A DNA stretch of 64,000 nt from Hanleya hanleyi (taxonomy: Eukaryota > Mollusca > Polyplacophora > Lepidopleurida > Hanleyidae): NCBI GenBank assembly GCA_036873755.1, contig JAVTVY010039344.1, forward strand, positions 62,001 through 126,000, given 5' to 3'. The position numbers and the translations under genes were made by a program. A model generated the notes under the pieces. It searched no databases. It worked only from the letters and a program-made list of their open reading frames with translations, and had not been told where the DNA came from. Positions 10,265-21,925 of this stretch are shown here, in pieces (positions within the stretch are counted from its first letter, which is position 1; every line of letters starts with the position of its first letter).

Positions 10265-10513
10265 GATTTAATTTTAATTAGATTGCCCATAGTAAAATCC
10301 ACAAGAAAAAAAATATGACAGCCCCTATCCCATACATGTATGAGATTAACATTGGAAGTCACTGGAGTCTTATGTAGGGGCAGATAACTCTTTCTGGGCC
10401 GTCATGTGACAGGATGTGGCGTCATCCGTGACGTCATCGTCACGTCACGCCACAGCCTCACGCCTCAGCCTCAAAAACGATAATGAATCGGTCTTTTCTA
10501 TACTACTCATATT

Positions 10514-10637
10514 ACTTCTCAAAGTAAGTGATGGTGAATCCAATGGGGCTGTGGCTGTAATGCTGGAAAGGGGAAGATGCTCCACCCATTGGCCCTCCTC
10601 GACACTGGTCTGGGTAGGTGGTACGGTCCACAATACG
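10514..10637 (-). pseudogene. Hexon-like major capsid, N-terminal scrap (block A)
   Basis: Minus strand reads LWTVPPTQTSVEEGQWVEHLPLSS, matching the start of the capsid genes at 30.68 and 42.77 kb (TVPPTQTS then EHLPLSSI). The frame is cut at about 10514 by the end of the inverted-repeat element. Upstream it is fused directly to the pVI-like gene, so the first 15 or so hexon residues are gone. The rest of the hexon is absent from block A. Confidence 0.75.
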
Positions 10638-10736
10638 CTGAATACGTGCTCCGCTAAACACGGGTAGACTGCCCCCGGCTTGTTTGGTGTAATGATCGAC
10701 GTAACTGGATGTATTGCATTGATAAGGCCCCTTCAT
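10638..10736 (-). pseudogene. pVI-like virion protein, N-terminal scrap (block A)
   Basis: Starts at ATG 10736, overlapping the penton stop as TAATG. About 33 residues ending GGSLPVFSGARIQR match the N-termini of the pVI-like proteins at 31.08 and 43.17 kb (GG.PVFxGARMQRG). The following amphipathic part and the basic tail are deleted and the frame runs into hexon sequence. Confidence 0.7.
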
Positions 10737-11514
10737 TATGCGAAGTGAATCGCTCGGACTTGACGGAAATGAAGTGTCAGCACCACTTTCCCACGCTCGA
10801 ATGCAATCGGTTGACCGGTATCGTCTCTTATATCGATGATGATGAAGCTAATATCGCTCTGACTGACCGGTAGATAAACGATGTGCTTGAAACTGTGGGT
10901 AACTTGATCACCGTACAGACGCGTAGTAGAGGTACGTTGCTGTCTCCGACAATGTGTGCATCGACCTCGTCTGAGTAGACGTACAGACCATACAAATCCC
11001 CACGCATGTCCATTGTACTGTTTGTGGACTGGGCAGTGATGCCTACTTCGGTAGGACCCGCATATACATTATCACGCAGTACTAACAGTTGTTTTAAGCT
11101 TTTGCTGAATTGCATACCCACGTTGGCAGTCAGCCTCAACTGGAACTTCTGATTGCATTCGTCATACGACAGGAAAACGGAATCTTTGAGGGGGAGGGGT
11201 TCTGTCTTGTTACCCACCCGGCTACCGGTCTTACCCTCCATGAGAACACACAACGCCTTGATGAACTCTTTGGCGGTTTGGTACTGGCCTTGAGGGAGTA
11301 TAAAGAGAACCGTCTTGCTGTTGTCCGTAATCACATACCACACCGTGTCATCTTCCACGTTGTACCACGTATACGGGTACTGGATATCTACGAAACCACA
11401 TTCCAAACGACCAGGCAGGTGCAAGGGTTGTGGTAACTGTGTTTCGTAGTGAGTTTAGGTATTGCTCGGAAACACCTCGGCCGAGCTGTTACTGGGTAGT
11501 GTGAGGTAAAACAT
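10736..11514 (-). pseudogene. Penton-like minor capsid protein (block A)
   Basis: Single-jelly-roll type minor capsid of Polintons. Starts MFYLTLPSNSS at 11514, the conserved N-terminus in all three copies, then LPQPLHLPGR, DIQYPYTWYNV, LPQGQYQTAKEF, YGLYVYSDEVD and AHIVGDSNVPLLRV. One in-frame TAA near residue 19 and one frameshift near 10915 break it; the C-terminal frame ends GKVVLTLHFR and a stop at 10736. About 258 codons, the usual size here. Diverged from copies B and C, which resemble each other more. Confidence 0.85.
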
Positions 11515-11547
11515 GGCGACTGAGCTTTCCTGTCACCGCTCCCGGTA

Positions 11548-12401
11548 TTAATAGTTGTCCCAGGCCTTGGGCGCTCGCGCGCAGCGTCGTGATCGTCGCC
11601 GTGACTTGCCATGTGTCACGGCTCTGGAGATGTGGGGTGTCTTGATCAGGGGTGGTTTTTTAAAGGAGCGAAAACAAGGTGCTCGTCGTTGTGGTGTTTT
11701 GGGTGGTGTCTCCGGTTCCCACTCAGCTTCCCAAGTCCGTGGGGGTCGCGTCTGTCGTTGTGACTTGTGAGGTGCACGTATCGGCGATTGCTGAGTCCGC
11801 TGCATCCAAGCCCAGCGCTGGAGGTTCCCCACCAATTCCTGTGGTACATGCATGTCTTTCAAGCCTTGAACAAAGACCTCCAATCCTTGAGGATCCGTGT
11901 GTGACCTGCGTTGACGCATTAAGTCATTCACTAAATCCGTCATGTGGGTACCGGGGACCACCTGGTTCTGTACCAGTAGTTCGCCTTTATCATTCCAACT
12001 CATGTTAGGATTGTCTTTCATTCGTTGTAATACCAGACCAGCTTGTTTCTTGAACGATGCAGGTACACTCTTTAAGACTTCGTCCTCCACCCACTGTGGG
12101 GCTGTGGGTGGTACACCTGGTAATGGTGGCTGTTGGAGCGGTGCTGAGGTCGGCGGTGTGTCGCGTGGTGGTGGTGGTGCTGTAGTAGAGAGGGTTTTGT
12201 ATTGACCCATGAACGTCATGTATCGCTGAAGCGTCTCATTGTACCGTTGTATTTTCTCACTGTCGGTTAACCCCGGTGGTTGTAAGATCTGACGCATCTC
12301 TTCATCGAGTGTGTACTGACGGTAGAGGGTACGGGGTACGGTGATTGGAGGCTTTGAAGGAGCCGTGGTTCGACGAGGACCATTCTTTTCGTATGGCTCA
12401 T
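11548..12401 (-). pseudogene. Protein K: conserved Polinton virion-block protein (block A)
   Basis: Gene between pX and penton, present in all three late blocks. Starts at ATG 12401 (MSHTK), overlapping the pX stop as ATGA. N-terminal helix (QSLQSP, then DEEMRQILQ), Pro-rich linker, a middle domain with ELLVQNQVVPGTHMTDLVND and GLEVFVQGLKDMHVPQELV, then a very basic tail (RKSRRRSRR type) ending PKAWDNY. One frameshift near 12310-12330. The basic tail suggests DNA or core binding in the particle, but I do not know a named function. Confidence 0.7.
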
Positions 12402-12739
12402 TGTCGGCCTAACATTCCGCCCAATATCAGACCCAACACGGAAGCGGCCAACGATGCTAAGATTGCCCCGAGAAAGCCGCCTTTCTGTAAAACCTTTTTC
12501 TTCTTAGCTTGAGAGATTTTTTTTCGGACTAGGGTTCGGAGAATTGTCTGCTTGAACAACTTGGTCTTCTGAGCCGGAGTCAGTGGTACGTTGCCTTTTA
12601 ACAGGTTATACCCGATCTCGCACAGGCAGCGTGCAAGCTCAGGGTCCGCGCCGCGTACAATGGTTCGGAGCAACCCGGGTGGGGCCGTCTTCAATACACG
12701 GAGCGTCGGGGCGTGCTTCCGTACTCGTGCAGACATCAT
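12398..12739 (-). CDS. pX-like small basic/hydrophobic virion protein (block A), intact
   Basis: About 113 residues, uninterrupted, rare in this window. Order: basic start SARVRKHAPTLRVLK, helix with GADPELARCLCEIG, the signature LLKGNVPLTPAQK, a Lys/Arg-rich stretch, LQKGGF and a hydrophobic C-terminus (LGAILASLAASVLGLILGG). Same gene in blocks B and C. The layout (basic core-binding part plus Gly/Ala-rich hydrophobic tail) recalls small adenovirus-like core/membrane-active proteins, but the role is inferred. A TATA-like ATAAAAAGG lies about 35 nt upstream (12770s, minus strand). Two adjacent ATGs (12739, 12736); homologues favour the second. Confidence 0.75.
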   Translation of the reverse strand: MMSARVRKHAPTLRVLKTAPPGLLRTIVRGADPELARCLCEIGYNLLKGNVPLTPAQKTKLFKQTILRTLVRKKISQAKKKKVLQKGGFLGAILASLAASVLGLILGGMLGRQ

Positions 12740-12889
12740 GTGCAACTAATGCCGGATCCCTCAACCCTACCCTTTTTATTATGGGTCTACAAAGACAACA
12801 TGACCAAGGAGGGTGTGTTCTATATATTTTATTATTCCTAGCATCAAACACACACCCGAGCTGGGGGAGCCACTGTGGGTGTGTTTACA

Positions 12890-13016
12890 TTATTTTTGCA
12901 TGTACACGTGGTGGGTCTCGTCGGGAAAGATACCGGCCCGTAGTCGACGGTGTTCGGGGGTGGTTTGTTTCAGGTCAAAGAGCATATACCCATGCTGAGG
13001 AGTTGGCGCATCTTCT
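12890..13016 (-). pseudogene. C-terminal scrap of packaging ATPase (block A)
   Basis: Minus strand reads HGYMLFDLKQTT and GIFPDETHHVYMQ to a stop at 12890, matching the end of the ATPase at 45.1 kb (GYLLIDLKQGT, HIFPGEFQTVYMP). It sits directly upstream of pX in the same order as in element C. Everything upstream is lost where the inverted repeat begins at about 13016. Confidence 0.65.
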
Positions 13017-13300
13017 TCGCGCCAAGACACGGCTTTTCAAACTTTTAGCCAGCTCTCCGGCCAAAAACACTTCCGTCAGAATTTTAAGGGCCGGGGTATA
13101 CAATATTATCAGCGACGATTGATCGAAATTATCCCCAAAAGTCATCTCCCGCCCACTGGTTTATCTGCCCCTGGCTTTTGGGGATAATTTCGACCAATCG
13201 TCGCTGATAATATTGTATAGCCTGGTCCATAAAATTCTGACGGAAGTGTTTTTGGCCGGAGAGCTGGCTAAAAGTTTGAAAAGCCGTGTTTTAGCGCGAA
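13016..13300. repeat. Large inverted repeat, arms about 125 bp, loop about 32 bp
   Basis: Left arm 13016-13140 and right arm about 13172-13300 are near-perfect reverse complements (for example AGCGACGATTGATCGAAATT against AATTTCGACCAATCGTCGCT, and CCAGCTCTCCGGCCAAAAAC against its reverse). The arms encode part of a pX-like protein, so this is an inverted partial gene duplication at the end of block A rather than a terminator. Confidence 0.9.
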
Positions 13301-13434
13301 GAATGAATTTCTCTACTCAAGAGAAGGTTCAGATATTCAAAGCGCGTATATTCCGAAGGTTGGTCCACTTGGAAAGTAATAAACGGATGGCATTGGGAAA
13401 GGTAGGCTTTCGTTCTTTTTTGAGAATGTTTTGA
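13213..13434 (+). CDS. Diverged pX-like paralogue, plus strand
   Basis: Intact 73-codon ORF whose first third lies in the right arm of the inverted repeat. It aligns by eye with the pX-like family: GELAKSL with PELARCL, then NFSTQEKVQIFKARIFRRLV with PLTPAQKTKLFKQTILRTLV, then a Lys-rich spacer and KVGF with KGGF. It lacks the long hydrophobic C-terminus. It is far more diverged than the A, B and C copies are from one another, so it is a separate paralogue or comes from a different Polinton lineage. The true start may lie upstream. Confidence 0.5.
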   Translation: MYSLVHKILTEVFLAGELAKSLKSRVLARRMNFSTQEKVQIFKARIFRRLVHLESNKRMALGKVGFRSFLRMF

Positions 13435-15250
13435 AATGACCGTGTTGAGCGGTTCTATTCCCAACTTATCTTTTATACTATGTCATAGAGGACAGGGTAT
13501 GGTAGATAATTAAAAACTGTAGTAACTCGGCTTGACATTATAGGGAATGACTTTAATTGAGCCAAAGAAATACACTTAGAAAAAATATTTAAAAACAAAA
13601 TAATAAAAAAAATCGATTAAAAAAATATTTATTTATTAAATTCCATAATTTATTGAAAAAATTTATACGTAGACATCGACCATCCAATATCCCACAGGCC
13701 AGGCAACTGTGGTTTTCTCCTGGACCGATTTGACGGGAGTTTTCCCCAGTTTTAGGTATAAAGCCCGTTTTCTACATTTTATTTTTTTATGAAAAACCCT
13801 AATTTTGCATCTACATCATACATCACGTGATCGGCCTCGACGAGTGCTTCACGTTGACGATCCCTAACCCGATCCCTTATTACCCCTATGGCCCACCTCG
13901 ACCCATATGACAGCCTGTCCAGTTCATTTTTCCACCTTTTTTTTCTGGGAAAAAATCCTAGTTTTACATCCACCCCAGCCGGTCACGTGACTTGTTTTCT
14001 ATGAACCATGTTGCTAAGGCAACCCCGTCATCAACCAAGACCTTTGACCCGGTCATGGCCTTTGACCCGGACGTGACGTCATCCAACCTCCCCATCCCCT
14101 TTGAATTCCTGTATATGAATCGAGGTAATACAGTTTTAGCCAAAGGAACAATTTCAAATGTGGACACATAACAGTATTTCTGACGAGTTACATGGTTTCT
14201 GTGAATATTTCTCGGACAAATCATGAATTCCCAAGGCATTTCTTATTTCATTGGCGGTCTACGTGCATCGGAACTCTAGACTTGTAGTGTTTTTTTCGAA
14301 TTTGGTTATAATGGCTTTATTAGAATTTAAGACTTACTTGTGGGCACATTGCGGTTCTTGACTATTTCCCAGTGAAGTGTATTTGCACGTCGAACGTCAA
14401 TTATTGGCGCCCTACGCCGTGGTGTACTTTTCAAAAGGCCTGCTGGTCCACTAAATCGAAATATTTCTGGTTCTGTCGTAACATAACTTCCAATTGCTTC
14501 TGCTTCCTAGGGTGACGTGGCTTTTCTACTACTGTGTGTCTCAGTTCTCACTCTCAGGCCTAGCGAACTCCTCCATGCAAGCACCTCAGTTCCATGTCCA
14601 TCCATGTATTTCTGTGTGCTTGGGGCCAATTCCGTGGGCATGGACCAGAAATCCTGGTGCTCGTCCTCTAAAGACACGAAAATAGATGGCGGGACAAGGA
14701 ACTCAGGTGCGTGCTAGACCTGACACCAATGTTGCTTGGGTTTAATAAGCCTCCAGGGGGTCGCTTTAAAAAAAATCTGTTTTCAACTGAATGTCTCGCA
14801 TAGCACCAAATGACATCCCCGAAATTCCTACCAAGAGCCTGGAGTTAAGGAGACCAGAAGCACACTATAACCCGACGTCATTACCAATGGTTTGTCGTAT
14901 CGGTTAGATGAGGACAATGTGCGTGAGACGGTCAGTGGTTTGATTCTGTCATTGGTGGCGTAACTGTGTATACGCAAAAAAAAATTGTCAATGAAGTTGG
15001 ATGTGGGGATGCAAAAGAATTCCATTGATATAACTAACCCTGAAACAAAATGTCACTAGGGTGCGTTTGCGGAATTTATTGCGACAAAACATCATTTTGT
15101 AGGTTCGCGCAACGCTTGATGACAATCACAATGACACACATGCAGACACCACTTGCATGACGCTGAGTTTTGATAAATTTCAGCCCTTTAAAAACCTCAG
15201 TTTACAGTGTACTCATAACCCTAAATCCTCAAATATTCCGTGATTCTGAA
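13435..15250. other. AT-rich flank, no gene seen
   Basis: No coding signal. 13560-13680 is very A/T-rich. A segment containing TTTTTTTATGAAAAACCCTA and CATCACGTGA (13780-13830) is imperfectly repeated at 13945-13990 (TCTGGGAAAAAATCCTAG, GGTCACGTGAC). 14280-15250 holds only short chance ORFs. Confidence 0.5.
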
Positions 15251-15264
15251 AGACAATGGGTTAT

Positions 15265-15515
15265 ACTTCGTATGTGCTCGATGTGTCAAGGGGTGTTCAC
15301 CCTTATGTGCTCAATTTGTCAAAGGGTGTTTACCTTATGTGCTCGATGTTTCAAGGGGTGTTCACGCTTTTGCGCTCAATGTAAAGGTGTATTCTCCTTA
15401 TGTGTTCGATGTGTCAAGGAGTATTCACCATTTTGCGCCCTATGTGTCAATATGTGTTCTCCTTTATGTGCTCGATCTGTCAAAGGATGTTCACCCTATG
15501 TGCTCGATGCGAACG
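15265..15515 (+). repeat. Minisatellite, about 36-bp unit
   Basis: About seven imperfect copies of a unit built on TGTGCTCGATGTGTCAAGGG and GTGTTCACCCTTA. The repeated Cys-rich short ORFs across it are a by-product of the repeat. Confidence 0.8.
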
Positions 15516-18500
15516 AAAGCCGCTAAGTACTGTGGAAAATCGGGCAATCCCTTCCACGTCAAATGCTGACATTTGACGCAGTATATGGAGACGAGCGGTC
15601 GATGACAAAACTCAGCTCGCATTCAGTTGAGATGAAAATGTAACCATCATCACTTTGTGAAGAGGAATGTGAGCTCGATTTGCATTGCCATTCGTTTGAT
15701 TTTGCATGTAGTTATCTGCTGGAGCATTGCTAGAATTCCGATGCATGCATATTGCGAATGATCGATCCTTAAAACAGCAGAGATAATCCTTTCAAAATAA
15801 TTGTATTGTTCGAACAACATTCAAAGAAGCAATCTAATTGGCCAGCAATAATTCTATTTGTCAAATTTGATCCAATTTCTTGATGCTCCAACCATTGTGA
15901 GTTTCAGATGAGTCTATCTGCCTCTATTATGAATTTAGCCGCGATGAGTTGTACTGTTGTTATGTGAATACATTCAAAATGAGCCTCAGCTATTATGCGA
16001 AACGATACATTTTCCCAATGGATACACTTTGGGCTATGGGTACATTGTAACAGAAGAACTACTTGAATGAAAAGAGCTAGAGTTCAAGCTGACTCGATAT
16101 GGTCACAATTTTTAATTTAGCAGTGAATACTTTGTGATAAGGATTATTATATTCTGACGGTGAATGGGAATATGACCGATACATTGGGCGCCATAGTCTC
16201 ATAGCATAAAGAATCAAATAAACATAGTGAACTCAGTTTGAAAAGTTGAAACAATGGGACTATAAAACGAAGCTAGTTACGGGAATCAGATCGCTTAATA
16301 TACAAGGTCACCCATAACTTCAGTTTTACACAAACTGAGTAATGAGAATAATGAATATATATTTTAATTACGCACAGACGTCAAACTCACTATTGCGCAT
16401 CAAAGCGACAACCAGATTTACTGCTCCAGATTTATGTATATGCGACTGTTATTAGACATAATGTGTTGGATTCACCCATGTAGCAAATAGAAAAGTATGA
16501 ATCTTTTTTATTTAATTAATGAACCTTGATGAATTACTCTATACAACTATCACAGGATATGAAACTAGATGCTACAAATTTTATCTGATGAAAATGAACA
16601 TATTAATCAAATAAGTTATACTTTAATATACAGAATGTATGACTGCATGAATACCGGTGTTCATGTGTACTCTTAATTGATGCTGGCAATAAATCCCAGC
16701 TATATATTAATAAAGACTAGAGGCGAAACAGCCCGATATGCTGGCATATAAGACAAAACATCATATCACGAATAACGCTTGATTTGTCTACAGCTTTGGC
16801 GGCCATATTTCACTTTGCTGATACACATGCAGAAAATAGATAAAATGATAAAAAGTTCATTAAAATATAAGCTTTATACGTGTGGAAATATATTGGGAGC
16901 TCCCCAATGGCGATCGTTACAGTTGTCCAACACAAAAATAGCTTGACGGCACTCCCGTTCGCGAGAACTCTTCGATGAGATATGAAACGAGTCTGTATGT
17001 TCAACGGTTTTTAGGTTTAGCATGGGTGGTGAACAATAAGATGCGGTGAAACCATTTGATAAATCATTGTTTAACATGAGGCACCAGAGGTGCTATACCC
17101 CCTCAGCCCCTCAACAGTGCAGCCCAAGCAAAATCTCGTGGCATGGTATATACATACCGAAATCGAAAAGAATCCGATGAAAGTTTCCCAGTTTATTGCC
17201 CGGAAATGCATATAGGATTTTACCACCAGGTGGGGCCACCTATTGGCGGAAGTGGTCGAAATGCAATCCCAGGCGACACCACATGGCATGGTATATGCAT
17301 ACCAAATTTGAGAAGAATCCGCTGAACGGTTCTCAAGTTATTGCCCGGAAATGAATTTCAGACGGGCGAACAAATGGATGCACTGACACACAGACGGACG
17401 GACGGATGGACAATCGGAATCCAGTATACCCCCTACATCTACCTAGTATAATCCGTGGCGTGTCCTCCTCCTCCTCCTCCTCCCCCTACTCCGCTTCACT
17501 CACTGCACAGCGGGTCGCATAGGTGTGGCGCGGGATAGGGTGGAGCGAGAGACCTGGGGTTTTCACTACCTGAGATTCCATGGGCCAGGCTTGCACCCTA
17601 CAGTAGAATGGGTCGACTGCGCATGCGCGATGAGTAGTATAGAAAGGGCACGCGATCTCCCTAGTATTGTTAAATTGGTAAAGTTGTGATCTTATTGCCC
17701 TGGCCTGAAACTAAATGTTGGATGAGGCTTTTGTCCATAGTTTTCCGTTCGCTGGGGCTTTTGTGCAAATCCCAAAGAGAATGCTGTATTGTTCTCATAT
17801 AGATCATCATTTTCATAGAATAGCTATCATTTATCGGAGGCAAGAACACATTTTGTTGTTGATGTAATACAATTTATTGTTGTTGTACATGCAGTACAAA
17901 TTGCTTTCGTTATCAAGTTGGATAGATTCATTTCATGCATCGATCCTAATACATCTTGAAGTTTCATACATTTATTCAGAAGATATAGCAAATAAACACT
18001 GGCTTCATTCAGTGTATCATTAAAAAATAAAGCCTCTGTAAACTATAAACGTAGATCTATAAGGTTCACTGCTGATAGTGGCACATATGGATACCAAACT
18101 ATTTATAAGTGTTCGCAAGACGTGGAAATTTCACAAATTACAACTGAAGCATAATTAAAGCCAACTGAGTTATTGGTAAATGGCAATTCACAAGCAGAAA
18201 CAGTTGTGGAGATTTAAATTGTAGATTTACCAACGAAACATACAAAAGGCACATCTACAGATTACATTCTATATTGGACAGAAACTTCGTCGACCTGCCT
18301 TCAGTAGCTCTCAAGATATGGGAGTCCGGGGGAAAAGAGTACTCTCCAACGAACAGATGGACAGACGGACTGACAGACGGGGTGACAACAATACCCCTTA
18401 GCCCAATCGGACTGAGGGGTAAAAAACTTGGAAGATCCAATGTAACCATCAGACAGACGGACAAGCTGACATTGCAGATTTCAGTTTAGAAGGAAGATGA

Positions 18501-20870
18501 ATATAGGGATGCTTGACAATAATTTGGTAGTCCTTAACCCGCAATATTATTCCAATAACACGAATGTATTTACGCAAATTTGTGTTATACTTATGGGTCA
18601 GATATCATACACAAAGCTGTAGAATAATTGTTCTTTATAGTAGTTCTCTCCTTGCCATCCATATTTTTCTGTAGGCTTTCGCGAGAGTCTACATCACTTC
18701 ATATATTGGGACCAATCCTTCCTATTTAAATTAGTCCATTACATTAAAATGACAAGGTTTTGGTTTGAGTAATTAATCTCAACTACATTCGTTTGCTCCT
18801 TTTCAATCTATGATATATCGAAAATCTGTTTTTAACTCTTCAAAATGTGAGGGTTTTCGAATTAATCACAAAAAAGTAGCAGCCTCAGGCTAAATTTCTC
18901 TCCCTGTGCATGTGTTGCATAGCACAATATTCCAGTACATTTTCTTGAATTTGGATGCACGCAGGCCTTGTTAATCCTTAATCTGATATATAAACCGGAA
19001 ATGTGAAGACATAACAATTCAGTGCAAAATTCTTGATATGTGGATCTTTTCCTTAGTCGGAGTTATTTTTCCCAGGTTCAATGGCTAGTTGATTTTGCCA
19101 GGTCGCTAGTTGATCGAATGTTGGTTTTAAACTTCCAAAAACCTACTTCCGATTGCCAACTGCATTGGGATTTGTAGTAAAGCAAAATCTAATACGTGTA
19201 CTAAAATTTAGTTTATTTGAGAAAACCCCGAGTGCAATCTTGTATGGAAACATACGGTAGATTCTGTCGTACAGAGTGGCGTCAAATGCTCTGAAAAGCT
19301 ATACAGGTGATAGTATATATATATATATATTGTGGCACACCTATGAGGTATCAATTTCGCACTTTTCGTTTGAACAGTCCCGGGCTTATCAAACAATCAA
19401 ATAACCGTTTTTTCTCCCTTTTCGTCATCGAGCCTATGCTTTTCTTTAAAAGCTAAATAGGTAAGAATCTTCAAAGAGACAGAGAGTGTGCAAGGAAAGG
19501 AGCAGTATTTTCACAGGGACAGGTCAGGAGCGGGGAGGGTTGAGGTCCCGCACGTCGTGTACACATCACGCAGGAGATACAACTCTTCTACCGAATTCAC
19601 GGAGGTCCTCCCATAATAGCGGCACGATTGAACAGGGAAATATTTATATCGCAGAGAGGGAAACATAAACCCTGTTCTATGTGCCAGTATAAACAGAGCC
19701 TTTGGCTTTGTTTATATGCCACCTAAATACGAATTGAAGCACACGGCACTCCTCTGCAAGTCGCCCTGTTAAAAAAAAAACTGGGTGGCACATGGAATAA
19801 GGTTGAGAACGATTTAGGGTGGGGATGGGGGTATTGATGCCCTGAGCTCTTTAATTAATAAGTGGATGGATGGATGGATTGAATAAGAAACTAAATGCTA
19901 CTGAATATGGATATATAAGGCTTCCATTGTTCCTCAAGCAAACACATTCTCTTTTCGCATGAAACACATTGTTTGTGCCCGTGCGATGAAGAGAAATCAG
20001 CCATGAATATACACGCGAATATACACAAGACACATTTATGATAGCAAATTTATCATCTGTTAGCAATGCCAATAAATAATACTTCACCAAGAAAAGCCCA
20101 AACACTGAATTGTACGTTAATAGGTTTGTTTCATTAAGAGGAATTAACTCATTAAAAATTATACCGGTAACATTCTTTATCGATTTAGCAAACTTCTATG
20201 AAAATAACGTTTTAAGTTTGATATCAGAAAATAGGATATTGTTTACTTACCTCCTCAGTACATAAAAGCATCCCCATAAAAGAAACACTGATAGTTTATG
20301 TATGAAGTTCCTGTTATAGTCATAAAATGCACCATGATTCTGAATTATACATGTTGATCTAGTACCGCGAGTGGCTTTATAACCCAGGGGAGATAACTAT
20401 GCAGGCAAACCCCATTGACAGCCGGTTGTAGGCCTGTTCTTGTTTCATAAAAATAACACCTAGGATACAACGTAATGAATTTGCATGCAGTGCCTCTTTA
20501 CTACATGGGAATTGAAACAGACAGGTATGAGAATATGCCACTTGGCCATAGATAATGTTATGCCCTGTGAAATCGAGTCTGAACAGAATGTAATGTTGCA
20601 TTGTGGGCTATATACGACGACATTAGACTTACCTCGTTTACAGGAGTCAGAATGTATATCTACCGGGATCAATGTGTCAAGTGATGATGATCAATTCACC
20701 TTTCTATTCCAAAACAATAAAAAACATATCGTATAAATGCCAAAATTTGCTATGATATTCTAAGATGGGGAAACTTTTTATATTTGTATTTTATATATTT
20801 TATTATGCAGGTGTGATACGTTTGATGCATGTGATGTTTCTCATATTATGAGGTGAGACGGAAGTAAATA
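15516..20870. other. AT-rich flank with scattered repeat fragments
   Basis: No convincing gene. Recognisable pieces: an interspersed-repeat fragment at about 17070-17440 (GGCATGGTATAT...ATACC occurs twice, ends in ACGGACGGACGG and TATACCCCCTACATC); a TCC run at 17466-17486; a Polinton-end-like AGTAGTATAGAAA at 17633 preceded by a GCGCATGCGC palindrome; a second repeat fragment at 18330-18465 (ACGGACTGACAGACGG); an AT run at 19313-19331. Short ORFs elsewhere look random. Confidence 0.45.
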
Positions 20871-20918
20871 TTTTACTACTACTACTACTGCTACTACTAC
20901 TACTACTACTACTACTGT
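20871..20918 (+). repeat. ACT/CTA trinucleotide microsatellite
   Basis: About fifteen near-perfect CTA units just before the 32-bp minisatellite. Confidence 0.9.
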
Positions 20919-20989
20919 GGCCTGTAGGATCTTACAGAATTCGATTAACACGAGCGTCCGCCCTGAAATGGAATGGAACCCGTACCTTT

Positions 20990-21925
20990 GAGAGAGGATA
21001 ACAAGGTATTTGTACCATTATAAGAGAGAACAAGGTAGCTGTACTATTATGAGAGAGGATAGAGGATAACAAGATGTCTGTACCATTATGAGATAGAATA
21101 ACAAGGTATCTGTACCATTACGAGATAGAATAACAAGGTATCTGTACCATTACGAGATAGAATAACAAGGTATCTGTACCATTACGAGATAGAATAACAA
21201 GGTATCTGTACCATTACGAGATAGAATAACAAGGTATCTGTACCATTACGAGATAGAATAACAAGGTATCTTTACCATTACGAGATAAAATAACAAGGTA
21301 TCTGTACCATTACGAGATAGAATAACAAGGTATCTGTACCATTGCGAGATAGAATAACAAGCTAGGTATCTGTACCATTACGAGATAAAATAACAAGGTA
21401 TCTGTACCATTACAAGATAGAATAACAAGGTATATGTACCATTACGAGATAGAATAACAAGGTATCTGTACCATTACGAGATAGAATAACAAGGTATCTG
21501 TACCATTGCGAGATAGAATAACAAGGTATCTGTACCATTACGAGATAGAATAACAAGGTATCTGTACCATTACTTGATAGAAGAACAAGACATCTGTACC
21601 ATTACGAGATAAAATAACAAGGTATCTGTACCATTACGAGATAAAATAACAAGATATCTGTACCATTACGAGATAGAATAACAAGGTATATGTACCATTA
21701 TGAGATAGAATAACAAGGTATCTTTACCATTACGAGATAGAATAACAAGGTATCTTTACCATTACGAGATAGAATAACAAGATATCTGTACCATTATGAG
21801 AGAGGATATCAAATAAGGGATCTTACCATTACGAGATAGAATAACAAGGTATCTGTACCATTATGAGAGAACATATCAAATAAGGGATCTTACCATTACG
21901 AGAGAAGATAACATGGCATGGTATC
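20990..21925 (+). repeat. Minisatellite, 32-bp unit, about 29 copies
   Basis: Tandem copies of a 32-bp unit containing TACCATTACGAGATAGAATA and ACAAGGTATCTG, with single-base variants (AGATAA, GGTATA, CTTTACC). The edges are more diverged (AGAGAGGATA forms), the usual pattern of an array that turns over in its centre. Confidence 0.95.

Larger units (their letters stand above)
7645..10507. mobile_element. 2.9-kb inverted-repeat (foldback) element inserted in block A
   Basis: Left end AGTAGTTTAGAAAAGACCG at 7645 is matched in reverse complement by the right end at 10507 (AGTAGTATAGAAAAGACCG). Pairing continues inward through GAGGCTGAGGCGTGAGGCTG, CRE-like GATGACGTCACGGATGACG, GTCACATGACGGCCCAGCAAG and TATAAGACCCCAGTGACTTCC. 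It also continues outward by GAGAAGTAATATG on both sides, so a direct target duplication cannot be shown. Interior segments (8190-8420, 9170-9550) belong to the 153-bp repeat family with GCGCATGCGC palindromes. The centre near 8520-9050 is unpaired. The right end interrupts a hexon reading frame. 5'-AG ends and the same terminal motif as the 55.6 kb element suggest a non-autonomous Polinton-derived element. Confidence 0.7.

Noticed and set aside
15170..15569. Cys-rich repeated ORFs (CARCVKGCSP-like)
   Set aside because: Product of the 36-bp minisatellite read in three frames.
20990..21925. CRISPR-like array (32-bp repeats)
   Set aside because: No unique spacers; repeats are directly adjacent in a eukaryotic context.
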